This document shows, piece after piece, positions 7,070 to 16,437 of a stretch of DNA of 64,000 nt; position 1 is the stretch's first letter; each line of letters starts with the position of its first letter. The DNA lies in assembly GCA_963921345.3 (NCBI GenBank), contig CAWUFE020000007.1:1860001-1924000 (forward strand), read 5' to 3'. The notes below the pieces were generated by a model. It made no database searches, had not been told where the DNA came from, and worked only from the letters and a program-made list of their open reading frames with translations. This stretch comes from Hoeflea_A sp963921345 (GTDB lineage Bacteria; Pseudomonadota; Alphaproteobacteria; Rhizobiales; Rhizobiaceae). Position numbers and translations under genes: made by a program.

Positions 7070-8770
7070 TCAGCTTTGCGCCTTCTGGATCTTCTTCCAG
7101 CTGTCCCGCAGCGGTACGATTTCGTTGAATACGGTCCGATCCGCGGCGGTGTCCGGATCGACGCAGAAATAGCCGAGCCGTTCGAACTGGACCTGCCCGC
7201 CGGCCGGGGTTTCCGCCAGCGCCGGCTCGATCTTGACGTCATCGATGACGGTCTTCGAGTCCGGGTCCACCGCGGACAGCACATCGCTTTCCGCACCCGG
7301 GTTCTCGCTGTTGAACAGGTGCTTGTAGCGCCGCACCTGGGCGCGGAGGCAACTGTCCGCATCGACCCAGTGCAGCGTGCCGCGGACCTTGCGGCCATCG
7401 GGAGAGTCGCCTCCCTTGGTGGCCGGATCGTAGGTGCACCTCAGTTCCGTGATCTCGCCGTTTTCGTCCCTGACCATGTCGGTGCAGGTGATGAAATAGG
7501 CGTAGCGCAGGCGCACTTCCCTGCCCGGCGCCAGTCGGAAGAATTTTTTGGGCGGATCCTCCATGAAGTCGGCGCGCTCGATATAGAGCTCCCGGGAAAA
7601 TTCGATCATGCGTGTGCCGGCACTTTCGTCCTCGGGGTTGTTGACCGCCTCCAGCAGTTCGCTCTTGCCTTCCGGATAGTTCTCGATCACCACCTTGATC
7701 GGATCGATGACGGCCATGCGGCGCAAGGCGGTCCGGTTCAGGACTTCACGGGTGCAGAACTCCAGATAGCCGTAGTCGACCACGCTGTCGGCGCGGGCCA
7801 CGCCGATGCCACGGGCGAAATCGCGCACCGCCTCCGGCGGAAAACCGCGTCGGCGCAGGCCCCGCAGGGTCGGCATTCGCGGGTCGTCCCAGCCGCTGAC
7901 CGTGCCGCTCTGAACCAGTTGCATGAGCTTGCGCTTCGAAAGCACCGTATGGGTCAGGTTGAGCCGCGCGAACTCGTACTGATGCGGCCGGCTGTTGGTC
8001 GGCAGGTGGTCGATCAGCCAGTCGTAGAGCGGCCGGTGATCGGCGAATTCGAGAGTGCACAGCGAGTGCGTCACGCCTTCGATGGCGTCCGACTGGCCGT
8101 GGGCGAAATCGTAGGTCGGGTAGATGCACCAGGCATCGCCGGTGCGCGGATGGGACGCGTGCAGCACCCGGTACAGCACCGGGTCGCGCATGTTGATGTT
8201 GCCCGAGGTCATGTCGATCTTGGCGCGCAGGGTCCTGGATCCGTTGGGAAACTCGCCGGCCCGCATGCGCCGGAACAAATCGAGGTTCTCCTCGACGGGA
8301 CGGTCGCGGAACGGGCTGTTCCGCCCCGGCTCCTTCAGGGTCCCGCGATATTCGCGAATCTGCTCGGCGTCGAGGTCGTCGACATAGGCGTCGCCGGCCT
8401 GGATCAGGTGCTCCGCCCACTGATAGAGCTGCTCGAAATAGTCCGAGGCAAAGAGCGTGTTTCCGCTCCAGCCGACCCCGAGCCAGCGCAGGTCTTCCTG
8501 GATGGCCTCGATATACTCCTCTTCCTCCTTGACCGGATTGGTGTCGTCCAGCCGCAGATTGCAGCGGCCGCCGAACTCGCCGGCCATGCCGAAATTCAGG
8601 CCGATCGACTTGGCGTGGCCGATGTGGAGATAGCCGTTGGGTTCCGGCGGAAACCGCGTCACCACTTCGCTTTCGCGTCCGGCCGCCAGATCGTCCCGGA
8701 TGATATCCCGGATGAAATGGTCGGGGCCCTCGCGTTCGGCGGCCTCGGTTGCAGGATTGTGTTCGGTCAT
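7070..8770 (-). CDS. glnS: Glutaminyl-tRNA synthetase
   Basis: This 566-residue class I aminoacyl-tRNA synthetase charges tRNA-Gln with glutamine. The HIGH motif occurs as GYLHIGHAKS at about residues 47-56, preceded by FPPEPN. The KMSKS equivalent is LSKRK in VLSKRKLMQLV, as in other GlnRS. The anticodon-binding C-terminal beta-barrels contain RFFRLAPGREVRLRYAYF and FNEIVPLRDSW. I chose the ATG at 8770 (MTEHNPATEA), since E. coli GlnS has 554 residues. A frame extension to 8902 adds 44 residues of low-quality sequence. Many alphaproteobacteria use GatCAB instead, so a full GlnRS is informative about lineage or reflects ancient transfer. Confidence 0.95.
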   Translation of the reverse strand: MTEHNPATEAAEREGPDHFIRDIIRDDLAAGRESEVVTRFPPEPNGYLHIGHAKSIGLNFGMAGEFGGRCNLRLDDTNPVKEEEEYIEAIQEDLRWLGVGWSGNTLFASDYFEQLYQWAEHLIQAGDAYVDDLDAEQIREYRGTLKEPGRNSPFRDRPVEENLDLFRRMRAGEFPNGSRTLRAKIDMTSGNINMRDPVLYRVLHASHPRTGDAWCIYPTYDFAHGQSDAIEGVTHSLCTLEFADHRPLYDWLIDHLPTNSRPHQYEFARLNLTHTVLSKRKLMQLVQSGTVSGWDDPRMPTLRGLRRRGFPPEAVRDFARGIGVARADSVVDYGYLEFCTREVLNRTALRRMAVIDPIKVVIENYPEGKSELLEAVNNPEDESAGTRMIEFSRELYIERADFMEDPPKKFFRLAPGREVRLRYAYFITCTDMVRDENGEITELRCTYDPATKGGDSPDGRKVRGTLHWVDADSCLRAQVRRYKHLFNSENPGAESDVLSAVDPDSKTVIDDVKIEPALAETPAGGQVQFERLGYFCVDPDTAADRTVFNEIVPLRDSWKKIQKAQS

Positions 8771-8941
8771 CTTGTTCGTTTTTCTTTCTGGACGGATTCG
8801 TTCGGTGCTTTTGCCCTGCTGGACGTCGTTTGTCCAACCGGCGCGCGAGCCCTTGTCGTTCCATGTCAGCTTTGGGCCGGCTGTTCCGGCGGTCGGACGC
8901 ATGAATTACGGACGGCCCGCCGCAAGTCAATGCCGTAATGA

Positions 8942-9763
8942 TCATGAACGCTGCGGCTTCATGACGTTCTTCATCTTTTCGACGGGCTCCAGGACCTGGC
9001 TGTAGCCTTCCACTTCCGGAATGCGCAGATAGGGCTCGCCGTTCTCGCCCGTCGTCACCTCCGGAAGAACCGTGGGGACCGACATGGCGGCGAAGCGCTG
9101 CAGGGCATCCGCGGTCGTTCCGGCAAGCGACAGCCGGGCCAGGTTCATTCTTGTCGGAAAGACGATCGTTGCCGTGCCGGCGGCCTCCGCTTCGAGAGCC
9201 GCCTGCGGTGTGGTCCAGACGGCTTCCGTCGTTTCCCGTCCGTCCTGCTCGGCGATCTGACCGGACGGCGCGGCGGCGATGTAGAAATGCGTATCGAACC
9301 GCTTCGGCACGAAGGTCGGCGTAATCCAGTGGCCGAAATGGACAAGCCGGTCCAGAGCCAGCACCAGATCGTGCTCCTCGATCACCGAGAGAAAATCCAC
9401 CTCGCCGCGATCGACCGGCCCTCGCATCGGCGCCAGCGTCGCCGCGGTTTCGGCCCCGACGAGCGGGGCATCACCGCCGCGGCCGGAAGCGTGCCGCGCC
9501 AGCAACAATCCGGACTCCTCGAAAGCCTCGCGGATGGCACCGACCCGCGCCTCCAGCGCATCGCCGCTGAAATCGCCGTCCGTGCGCGCAGCCCACCCCT
9601 CGGCTCGGTCGTTGGACATCGTCTTGCCGCCGGGAAACACCAGGGCACCCGACGCGAAGTCGATTTCGTAGTGCCGTTTGACCATCAGCACCTCCAGCTC
9701 CGGGTTGTCCCGAAGCATAAGGATCGTCGCCGAAGGGCGCAGGCTGGCGGTGGTTTCGTTCAT
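8942..9763 (-). CDS. Nudix hydrolase (NUDT19/CoA-diphosphatase-like)
   Basis: This 273-residue protein belongs to the long Nudix group that hydrolyses nucleoside-diphosphate-linked substrates such as CoA esters. The Nudix box is split: GALVFPGGKT at 39-48, a roughly 20-residue insert, then REAFEESGLLL at 78-88, which supplies the metal-binding glutamates. The insert before the REAFEE helix and the C-terminal FPTRMNLARL segment resemble NUDT19/RP2-type proteins. Substrate cannot be told. It stands alone between glnS and a sulfatase operon, with about 210 bp of non-coding DNA upstream in which I see no feature. Confidence 0.85.
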   Translation of the reverse strand: MNETTASLRPSATILMLRDNPELEVLMVKRHYEIDFASGALVFPGGKTMSNDRAEGWAARTDGDFSGDALEARVGAIREAFEESGLLLARHASGRGGDAPLVGAETAATLAPMRGPVDRGEVDFLSVIEEHDLVLALDRLVHFGHWITPTFVPKRFDTHFYIAAAPSGQIAEQDGRETTEAVWTTPQAALEAEAAGTATIVFPTRMNLARLSLAGTTADALQRFAAMSVPTVLPEVTTGENGEPYLRIPEVEGYSQVLEPVEKMKNVMKPQRS

Positions 9764-9976
9764 TCTCTTCTCCGGTTTCGGCCGGCTGGGCGCGCGTGGG
9801 CACCTTACGAGCCGCCAGCCTGATCGATCGGTGTGCGGGACGACCCTTGATAAGCTCAGTCTGCAAAGGCATCAATCTCCGGGTCGGAATTTGGATGATC
9901 TTCGACGTTGACGGTCATATCTTGACGAAGGTTCCCGGCGGTGCGCACTCGCCTCCGAACCACCTGACTCCCGCCG

Positions 9977-11428
9977 TCAGGACCTCACATATTCGACATC
10001 CGTTCCCGGCGCCGGTGTTGCCCCGAAGCCGCCACGCTCAAGGATCGCTTCGGCGCCGCCATGGGCGGCCACGATGGCGGTCTGATCCGCTCTGGCCCGA
10101 CGGTCGACCGTCTCCGGATCGCAGATCTTCAGGAGTTCGGCGTGCAGATCGGCGCGGATGTGGGCATGCTCCGGAGAGCAGCCAAGGTCGTGCAGTTCCC
10201 CCGGGTCCGCCGCGAGATCGAACAGCTGCGGTTCCATGCCGGCATAGTGGATGTACTTCCAGGAGCCCTTGCGGATCATGAACGCCGCCGCAATCGCGCC
10301 GGCGGCGTGGTACTCCGAAAACGCCACTCTGTCCCTGTCCTCAGGCTCGTTTGCGAGCTGAAGCAGCGAGCGGCCCGGCAGGTCGGGATCGTTGGCATCC
10401 AGTCCGGCGCTATCCAGCACGGTCGGAAAGATGTCCACCAGAGATGCCGGCGTCGCGCAGACCTTCCCTTGCGGAACGCCCGGTCCGGCCACGATCAGCG
10501 GCACCGCCGCCGCCTCTTCATAGAGGTTGGATTTCCCCCAGAGATCCCGCTCTCCCATGTTGTCGCCGTGATCGCTGACATAGACGATCCGGGTACTCCC
10601 GGTCAGGCCGGCGGCATCCACGGCGTCGAGAATACGTCCCACATTGGCATCCATGAAACTGACAAGGCCGTAATAGGCAGTCAGCGCCGCACAGGTCTTT
10701 TCGTCGGTAAAGTTGTCATAGACGAAACAATGCCGCAGCGCCTTGAGCCAGGGATGATCGTCCTCCCGGACGGGCTTGTTCGGCATCAGGCGCATGGGCG
10801 CGTAAAGGTCGTAGAACTCCTGTGGAGCCGTCAGCGGAAAGTGCGGTGCGACCATGGAGACGAACAGGGTCCACGGTTTGCCGTCGGCGGCGCCGGTCCC
10901 GCGTTGCGCCAGCCACTCCACCGCGCCGTCGGTGACCTGCCGGTCATAGGCGGTATAGGACGTTTCTCCCGGACCCGCGCCATCCGCCAGGTCGCGCGAT
11001 TTCCAGCGCCGCGGCAGCGGTTCCCGCAGGCAACCCAGCAGGTCGCCCACTCCCTCGACGACGTGCATGGGGATTTGCTGGAAATCGAGCCCCACCGGGT
11101 CGTCGGCATTGCGGTAGTGCAGCTTGCCGATGGAACCCACGGGATTGCCGTTCCGCTGCAGATGGTGACCCCAGGATTCGGGCTCGCCGCAGTAGGGCGT
11201 GGCATTGTCCCAGTGACCGGTCTGGTGTCCGTATCTGCCGGTGGCGAAACTGGCGCGCGCCGGCACGCAGATCGGCGAATTGGTGTATGCGCTGGCAAAC
11301 CGCGTGCCGCGCGCCGCAAGCCGGTCCAGATGCGGTGTCCGGACAAAGGGGTGGCCGGCGCATCCCATGATCTTGGCCGTGTGCTCATCGGACATCAGGA
11401 CAATCAGGTTCGAGGGCGTGTTCGTCAT
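9977..11428 (-). CDS. Type I sulfatase (choline-sulfatase/arylsulfatase superfamily)
   Basis: This 483-residue alkaline-phosphatase-fold enzyme probably cleaves a sulfate ester. The formylglycine motif CVPAR (C54-x-P-x-R58) is of the Cys type and needs a formylglycine-generating enzyme, not seen here. Metal ligands come from MSDEH near residue 14 and YVSDHGDNMGERDLWGKSNLYE in the second half (a longer motif whose key residues are D, H and the K of GKSN). There is no signal peptide, so it acts in the cytosol on an imported substrate. It is the last gene of the operon after tctA, 57 bp away, suggesting that the TctABC importer brings in a sulfated organic acid. AAGGAA precedes the start. Confidence 0.88.
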   Translation of the reverse strand: MTNTPSNLIVLMSDEHTAKIMGCAGHPFVRTPHLDRLAARGTRFASAYTNSPICVPARASFATGRYGHQTGHWDNATPYCGEPESWGHHLQRNGNPVGSIGKLHYRNADDPVGLDFQQIPMHVVEGVGDLLGCLREPLPRRWKSRDLADGAGPGETSYTAYDRQVTDGAVEWLAQRGTGAADGKPWTLFVSMVAPHFPLTAPQEFYDLYAPMRLMPNKPVREDDHPWLKALRHCFVYDNFTDEKTCAALTAYYGLVSFMDANVGRILDAVDAAGLTGSTRIVYVSDHGDNMGERDLWGKSNLYEEAAAVPLIVAGPGVPQGKVCATPASLVDIFPTVLDSAGLDANDPDLPGRSLLQLANEPEDRDRVAFSEYHAAGAIAAAFMIRKGSWKYIHYAGMEPQLFDLAADPGELHDLGCSPEHAHIRADLHAELLKICDPETVDRRARADQTAIVAAHGGAEAILERGGFGATPAPGTDVEYVRS

Positions 11429-11485
11429 GTTTGGGGATTCCTTCGATCGAATTCGGAAATGCGGCGGCGAAAAGCCGCCACCGCT

Positions 11486-12997
11486 TCAGGTTTCGCCGGC
11501 CACTTCGACATTGGCGCCGCGCAGGCGGCCGATGATGCGAATGCCGATGACCAGGACGGGTATTGCGAAAAAGACGAGCGCCACCGGGCGTGTCAGGAAA
11601 ATGCCGAATCCGGCGTCGGACAACAGCACCGACTGGCGCAGCGCCTGCTCGGCGCCGGGCGCCAGCACGAAGGCGATGATCGCCGCCGCCGGGCTGAAAT
11701 TCAGCGTGCGCATGAAGTAGCCGACAAGACCGAACAGGCAGGCCACACCGACATCGAACATGGAGGAGCGCGCCGTATAGGCGGAGATCAGCGCAACCGC
11801 CAGGATGGTCGGATAGATCAGCCGCTGCGGCACCTTGTCGATGATGCGGCCGATCATCGGGCCGGCAAACCATCCGATGAGGCCGTAGAGTGCGATGCCG
11901 GTCAACCCGGCGGCGAACAGGCCGTAGATGGTGTCGCCGGACGTCTCGAAGATCTTCGGGCCGACCTGAATGCCGTGGATGAGGAAAACCCCCATCAGCA
12001 TTGCTGCAATTGTCGACCCCGGCACACCGAGCGCGAGCAGCGGGATCATCGACGGGCCGGACACGGCGTTGTTAGCCGATTCCGGCGCCGCCACGCCCTC
12101 GATGGCGCCCTTGCCCCATTCCTCCTTGTTCCTGGCATGCGCCTTGGACGAACCGTAGGCAACGAAACAGGCAACGGCCGACCCGACACCGGGAATGAGC
12201 CCCACCAGGGCGCCGATAGCCGAACCGCGTCCAATGAAGGGAAGGCAGCGGCGGATTTCCGCCCAACTGAGCCGGTCGTCATCCGGCGATTTGGCGACGA
12301 TTTCATCGTGATGCTGCTGCGCGCTGCGGGCTGGCGTCACCTGGGTGAAGACTTCCGAGATCACGAACATGCCGATGAGAAGCGGCACCAGAGAGAAGCC
12401 GTTATAGAGCTCGACCATGCCGAAATCGAAACGCGGCTCCGACGTGATCGGATCCAGCCCGATCATAGCCAGCATCGCACCGAACAGTGTCGAGGCAATC
12501 CCCTTGAGCACCGAATCCGAGATCACCGAGCCGATGATCAGAAAGGCGCAGACATAGATGGCGAAATAGTCCGGCGGCCCGAGATCCCGGGTCAGCTGAG
12601 CAATCGTGAGGGCTCCGAAGATGAGCAGGAACTCGCCCGCATAGTCGCCGATGACCGAGGCGACGGTCGCCGTCTTCAGCGCCTTGCCCGCCTGCCCCTT
12701 CTTGGTCAGCGCGTGGCCGTCGATGACCGTCGCCGCCGCCGCGGTCGTGCCCGGCGTGTTGAACAGAATGGCCGAGATCGATCCGCCGAAGCGGCCGGCC
12801 TTGCCGATGACATAGAGAAACGCCAGGGCTGACAGGGGATCGATGTAATAGGTGATCGGTACCAGCATGGCGATGGCCGCCGATGCGGTCAGGCCGGGCA
12901 CCGCGCCGACGATGACGCCCAGGATGGCCCCCAGCACGACGAACATCAGCGTCTCCGGCGTCGTGAAGATGGTGTAGAACCCGTTGAGAAGCTCCAT
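11486..12997 (-). CDS. tctA: Tripartite tricarboxylate transporter large permease TctA
   Basis: This 503-residue membrane protein has about 11-12 hydrophobic segments. Family hallmarks are GAVPGLTASAAIAMLVPITY near the N-terminus, the repeated GLIPGVGSAVACFVAYG, and LALGVPGSTIAAMLMG. It forms the transport pore for di- and tricarboxylates and works with TctB and the binding protein TctC, which are encoded immediately upstream. GAGG lies ahead of the ATG. Substrate specificity is set by TctC and cannot be read from this gene. Confidence 0.93.
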   Translation of the reverse strand: MELLNGFYTIFTTPETLMFVVLGAILGVIVGAVPGLTASAAIAMLVPITYYIDPLSALAFLYVIGKAGRFGGSISAILFNTPGTTAAAATVIDGHALTKKGQAGKALKTATVASVIGDYAGEFLLIFGALTIAQLTRDLGPPDYFAIYVCAFLIIGSVISDSVLKGIASTLFGAMLAMIGLDPITSEPRFDFGMVELYNGFSLVPLLIGMFVISEVFTQVTPARSAQQHHDEIVAKSPDDDRLSWAEIRRCLPFIGRGSAIGALVGLIPGVGSAVACFVAYGSSKAHARNKEEWGKGAIEGVAAPESANNAVSGPSMIPLLALGVPGSTIAAMLMGVFLIHGIQVGPKIFETSGDTIYGLFAAGLTGIALYGLIGWFAGPMIGRIIDKVPQRLIYPTILAVALISAYTARSSMFDVGVACLFGLVGYFMRTLNFSPAAAIIAFVLAPGAEQALRQSVLLSDAGFGIFLTRPVALVFFAIPVLVIGIRIIGRLRGANVEVAGET

Positions 12998-13006
12998 GTC
13001 GGCCTC

Positions 13007-13528
13007 TTAGTTCAGCCCGATGAGGGACAGGGGATTGAAAATCGTGGCCGCCGGTTCGAACACCGTCATCAGGTGGAAGAAAACCAGATACAGCACCACC
13101 GTTGCGCCCACGGGCAGGAGGATCAGCGCGGGACCGCGTACGGCGAACACGACCGTGCTCGCCAGCAGCAGGACGAAGCACGCGGCGACGTAGCCGAAAG
13201 CGCCGAACATCCAGACGAAGAGCAGACCCAGCACGAAGAGCGGCACCGCATCGGTCAGGAAACGCTTGCTCTCGAACGTCGTCTTGTCGGCGGGAGCGAC
13301 CTGTCCACGCAGCCCCAGCACGGTCATCAGCAGGCCCACTGCCGCGAGTGCGACGCAGACCGCCTGCGGGAAAAACCGCGGCCCGATCCCTTCCTCGTCG
13401 ACGAAATCCAGCGAAATATCGAAGGACTTCCAGAAGAAGAAACCGGCAAAGGCCAGCAGAGCGAGGCCGGCGACCGCGTTGTGGCGCGCAACATTGCGCG
13501 CCACTGCCGGTTCGTTGGTGACGGTCAT
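13007..13528 (-). CDS. tctB: Tripartite tricarboxylate transporter small permease TctB
   Basis: This 173-residue protein has four predicted membrane segments (around residues 18-36, 53-72, 95-140 as a pair, and 145-165), the normal architecture for TctB. The start overlaps the tctC stop by four bases (ATGA at 13525-13528) and tctA follows nine bases later, so the three subunits should be translated together. Confidence 0.9.
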   Translation of the reverse strand: MTVTNEPAVARNVARHNAVAGLALLAFAGFFFWKSFDISLDFVDEEGIGPRFFPQAVCVALAAVGLLMTVLGLRGQVAPADKTTFESKRFLTDAVPLFVLGLLFVWMFGAFGYVAACFVLLLASTVVFAVRGPALILLPVGATVVLYLVFFHLMTVFEPAATIFNPLSLIGLN

Positions 13529-14478
13529 TTCAGATCTTTCAGCAACCCGCCCCAGTCGCCTTTGGCGGTTTCCAGCGCGGTGGCGGTGTCGGGCCCTGCG
13601 ACGCTCATCGTCGGAAGCCCGGCCTTGGTCATCGTTTCCTGATAGGCATCGTCCTGCGTCATGCCGACGACGGCATCGGACAGATGCGCGACGACCTCGT
13701 CCGGGGTGCGGGCTGGAGCCATCACGATCATCGGGGTGGAAACGGGAATGAACTCGATATCCAGTTCGCCGACCGTAGGCGCATCCGGTGCAGCCGGGTG
13801 GCGCTCTTCCGAGAGCACCGCCAGCAGACGAACCTCATCTTCGAAGCCGCGACCGAGATGCGCGCCCATCACGCCGAAATCGACTTCCGAACTGGCCAGC
13901 GCCGCGCGAACGCCGGAACCGCCCTTGAACGGAATGTCCTTGGTTTTGGCGCCGTTGGGTTTCAGGAACCCGACGCCTGCCACGTGCCAGACATTGCCGC
14001 GGCCGGTATGTCCCCAGCGCAGCTTGGTGTCCGACGCCTTGGCCGTATCGATCAATTCCTGCAGCGATTTGATCGGAGAGCCCGCCGGAACGAAGACACC
14101 GGCGGTCAATTCGCCGATGGTGCCCACCATCTTGAAATCGCCGGAACCGACGACCTGCGGTTTGATGAGGTTCTTCAGCACCAGCGAACCGGCCGAGGCG
14201 AGATAGAGCGTATACCCGGTCGGAGGCTGGTCGGCCACGAAGCGACCGCCGACGAGACCGCCGCCGCCGGGCTTGTTGACGACCACCATCGGCTGCCCGC
14301 CCAGATGGCCTTCGGCAACGCTGGCCAGAGCTCGGGCATAGGTGTCCGTCCCGCCACCGGCCTTGAAGCCGACCACAAGATCGATCGGTCGTTCCGGGAA
14401 ATCGCCGGCCTGAGCGACCGAGCCGGTCATTGCGAAGGCGACGCCGATCAGCGCCGTTTTGATTCTGGTGAAGTTCAT
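13525..14478 (-). CDS. tctC: Tripartite tricarboxylate transporter binding protein TctC (Bug family)
   Basis: This 317-residue periplasmic receptor has a signal peptide (MNFTRIKTALIGVAFAMTGS, cleavage after AQA) followed by FPERPIDLVVGFKAGGGTDT, the conserved Bug-family carboxylate-binding region. NKPGGGGLVGGRFVADQPP and GHTGRGNVWHVAG follow. The start at 14478 is set by AGGAGGAGGA six bases upstream. A longer frame upstream lacks a signal sequence. Ligand is probably a carboxylic acid. Its co-operonic sulfatase and FAD oxidase suggest a sulfated hydroxy-acid, by inference only. Confidence 0.92.
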   Translation of the reverse strand: MNFTRIKTALIGVAFAMTGSVAQAGDFPERPIDLVVGFKAGGGTDTYARALASVAEGHLGGQPMVVVNKPGGGGLVGGRFVADQPPTGYTLYLASAGSLVLKNLIKPQVVGSGDFKMVGTIGELTAGVFVPAGSPIKSLQELIDTAKASDTKLRWGHTGRGNVWHVAGVGFLKPNGAKTKDIPFKGGSGVRAALASSEVDFGVMGAHLGRGFEDEVRLLAVLSEERHPAAPDAPTVGELDIEFIPVSTPMIVMAPARTPDEVVAHLSDAVVGMTQDDAYQETMTKAGLPTMSVAGPDTATALETAKGDWGGLLKDLK

Positions 14479-14512
14479 GTCATTCCTCCTCCTTACCAGA
14501 TTTCGGTTTGAG

Positions 14513-14530
14513 CCCGCCGCTACCGGCGGG
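14513..14530 (-). terminator. Small intercistronic hairpin upstream of tctC
   Basis: CCCGCCG pairs with CGGCGGG around a 4-base loop in the 99-bp gap between the FAD oxidase gene and tctC. No U-run follows. It may stabilise the tctCBA part of the transcript. Confidence 0.4.
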
Positions 14531-14577
14531 ACGGGGGACATCCGAAGGAAGGCCTGCCCTTCGGGCGTTCCGAAAGC

Positions 14578-15999
14578 CTAGGCATCGCCGAGAACCGCTC
14601 CCGGGTTCATGATACCGGCCGGGTCCAGGGTCGCCTTGATGGCGGCCATGGCCGACAGTTTGACGGGGTCTCCGTATCGCTTGAGTTCCGAGATTTTCGC
14701 CCGGCCGATTCCGTGTTCGGCGGAAAACGAACCCTCGTGTTCTTTCACGAGATCGTGCACCAGACGTTCGATCTCGGCTTTCCGGTGCAGGCCGCTCTCG
14801 CGCTCCTCGCCTGCCGCCGGAAAGACGTTGAAGTGAAGATTTCCGTCGCCGAGATGGCCGAAGCAATTGATGCGGAAGCGCCCCAATTCCATGATTCCGG
14901 CTTCAGCCGCGGCAATAAAGCCGGGCAGGTTTCCGAGCGGCAGCGAAACGTCGTGGTTTGCGATCGCCCCGACCAGCCGGTTCGCCTCCGGAATATGCTC
15001 GCGCAGGTTCCAGAAATCGGCGCGCTGGCTGTCGGACTGTGCGATGAGACCGTCCGAAACCAGCTCGGCATCGAGACCCTGCTCGAACAGCTCCGTCAGC
15101 GCGTCTTCACCGTCCAGATTGCCCGGCAGTCCCAATTCGACCAGGACCATCCAGTCCGGATGCTGTTCGAAAGGCAGACGCACCTGCGGCATCGTCGCGG
15201 AGAGAAACTCAAGGCCCGTCTTCCCGATCAGCTCGAAGGCCGAGATCATCTCGCCTGATCCCGCCCGGGCCAGGGCGAACAACTCAATAGCAGCCGCAGG
15301 ATCGCGAACGACGAACAACGCCGTGCTTCTGCTCGCCGGTTTGGGAAACAAGCGCAACGCCGCCGCGGTGATGATGCCCAACGCCCCTTCCGATCCGATC
15401 AGCAGATTGCGCAGATCGAACCCGGTATTGTCCTTGCGCAGCCGGGTCAGGCCATTGAAGATCCGACCATCCGGCATCACCGCTTCGAGGCCGAGACAGA
15501 GATCGCGTGCGTTGCCATAGCGTAGCACGTTGACGCCGCCGGCATTGGTCGCCAGATTGCCGCCGATGCGGCACGTTCCCTCGGCGGCAAGCGACAGCGG
15601 GAACAGCAAACCGTGTTCTTCGGCGACGTCCTGCACGCTCTGCAGCGTCGCCCCGGCCTCGACGATCAGGACCGCTTCTCCGAGATGGACGGCTCGGACG
15701 TCCGTCATGCGCTCAAGCGACAGAATGACCGGCGCGGGTCCGTGGGTCATGAGCTGGCCGGCAACGAGCCCGGTCCCGCCACCGAACGGAACCACCGGCA
15801 CTCTCGCTTCGGCGCAGGCCCCAACGATGGCTGAAACCTCTTGCGTTGTTCTCGGAGCCGCAACCAGACCGGCGATCCCTGTCACCAGGTTGCGCGGATC
15901 TTCGAGGTAATGCGGCGAAATCGGACGGAAACACTCGACCGAAACATTCCGTTCCAGCCTGGTTCTGAAATCCGAATTCGCTGGCTTCAGCGTGGTCAT
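14578..15999 (-). CDS. FAD-linked oxidase (GlcD/D-2-hydroxyacid dehydrogenase family)
   Basis: This 473-residue flavoprotein oxidises a 2-hydroxyacid to the 2-oxoacid. The FAD_binding_4 domain contains PVVPFGGGTGLVAGQL at about 69-84 and GNLATNAGGVNVLRYGNARD. The C-terminal FAD-oxidase domain has the metal-site signature CFGHLGDGNLHFNVFP and ends SAEHGIGRAKISELKRYGDP. Length matches GlcD and D-2-hydroxyglutarate dehydrogenases. The start at 15999 overlaps the stop of the NTF2-like gene by four bases, and GGGGGAGCC is upstream. Likely it oxidises the acid imported by the neighbouring TctABC system. An alternative longer frame to 16092 overlaps the upstream gene. Confidence 0.9.
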   Translation of the reverse strand: MTTLKPANSDFRTRLERNVSVECFRPISPHYLEDPRNLVTGIAGLVAAPRTTQEVSAIVGACAEARVPVVPFGGGTGLVAGQLMTHGPAPVILSLERMTDVRAVHLGEAVLIVEAGATLQSVQDVAEEHGLLFPLSLAAEGTCRIGGNLATNAGGVNVLRYGNARDLCLGLEAVMPDGRIFNGLTRLRKDNTGFDLRNLLIGSEGALGIITAAALRLFPKPASRSTALFVVRDPAAAIELFALARAGSGEMISAFELIGKTGLEFLSATMPQVRLPFEQHPDWMVLVELGLPGNLDGEDALTELFEQGLDAELVSDGLIAQSDSQRADFWNLREHIPEANRLVGAIANHDVSLPLGNLPGFIAAAEAGIMELGRFRINCFGHLGDGNLHFNVFPAAGEERESGLHRKAEIERLVHDLVKEHEGSFSAEHGIGRAKISELKRYGDPVKLSAMAAIKATLDPAGIMNPGAVLGDA

Positions 16000-16427
16000 G
16001 AAACCGGCTCCCCCGCACGTATTCTGGCGTCGGGTGCAAAAGAAGAACGCAACTGGGCCGCCCATCGTCCTCCGATGCGGGCAATGACCCAAAGCGAGTC
16101 GAACTGGATCAGCGGATTTCCGTCCTTGTCGAACCGTTCCACGAGGACGTCCAGGTGAACCTTGTCCTGGCTGGCCTGGACGACATCCAGCCGGCCCCAG
16201 CGTGAGAAGTGCCAGCGCGTACCGGCCCGGTCCTGGAAGTCTGCGAAATAGGAGCCCTGGCTTTGCCAGGTATTCAGCCGCCCGTCGGTCAAACGGTAGT
16301 GCGGAAAGTGCAATGTCGCCGCAATGGCTTCCTCGTCGCCGGCATTCAGGGCTTCGATATGGGCTTCCATGACGGCGATGGCGGCAGCGATGCTCTCGGC
16401 GTGATCGGAACGATGATGCGTGGTCAT
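15996..16427 (-). CDS. NTF2/SnoaL-like small protein
   Basis: The 143-residue product has the cone-shaped NTF2-like pattern: AMEAHIEALNAGDEEAIAATLHFPHYRL-type helix and turn, then WHFSRWGRLDVVQASQDKVHLDV and a terminal strand ending in WVIARIGGRWAAQLR. Such proteins act as small hydrolases, isomerases or binding modules. The function here is unknown. The start at 16427 is preceded by GAAGG. The gene is embedded between the amidohydrolase-like gene (11 bp away) and the FAD oxidase (4-bp overlap), so it belongs to the same pathway. A longer open frame to 16526 overlaps the neighbour and is unlikely. Confidence 0.75.
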   Translation of the reverse strand: MTTHHRSDHAESIAAAIAVMEAHIEALNAGDEEAIAATLHFPHYRLTDGRLNTWQSQGSYFADFQDRAGTRWHFSRWGRLDVVQASQDKVHLDVLVERFDKDGNPLIQFDSLWVIARIGGRWAAQLRSSFAPDARIRAGEPVS

Positions 16428-16437
16428 TTGCCTTCCT

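Noticed and set aside
7076..8938. 620-codon open frame on the plus strand through glnS
   Set aside because: It is antisense to a clear GlnRS, has no family features and is expected in GC-rich DNA.
10061..12832. 923-codon open frame on the plus strand
   Set aside because: It runs antisense across the sulfatase and tctA genes with low-complexity Arg/His-rich sequence, so it is a shadow frame.
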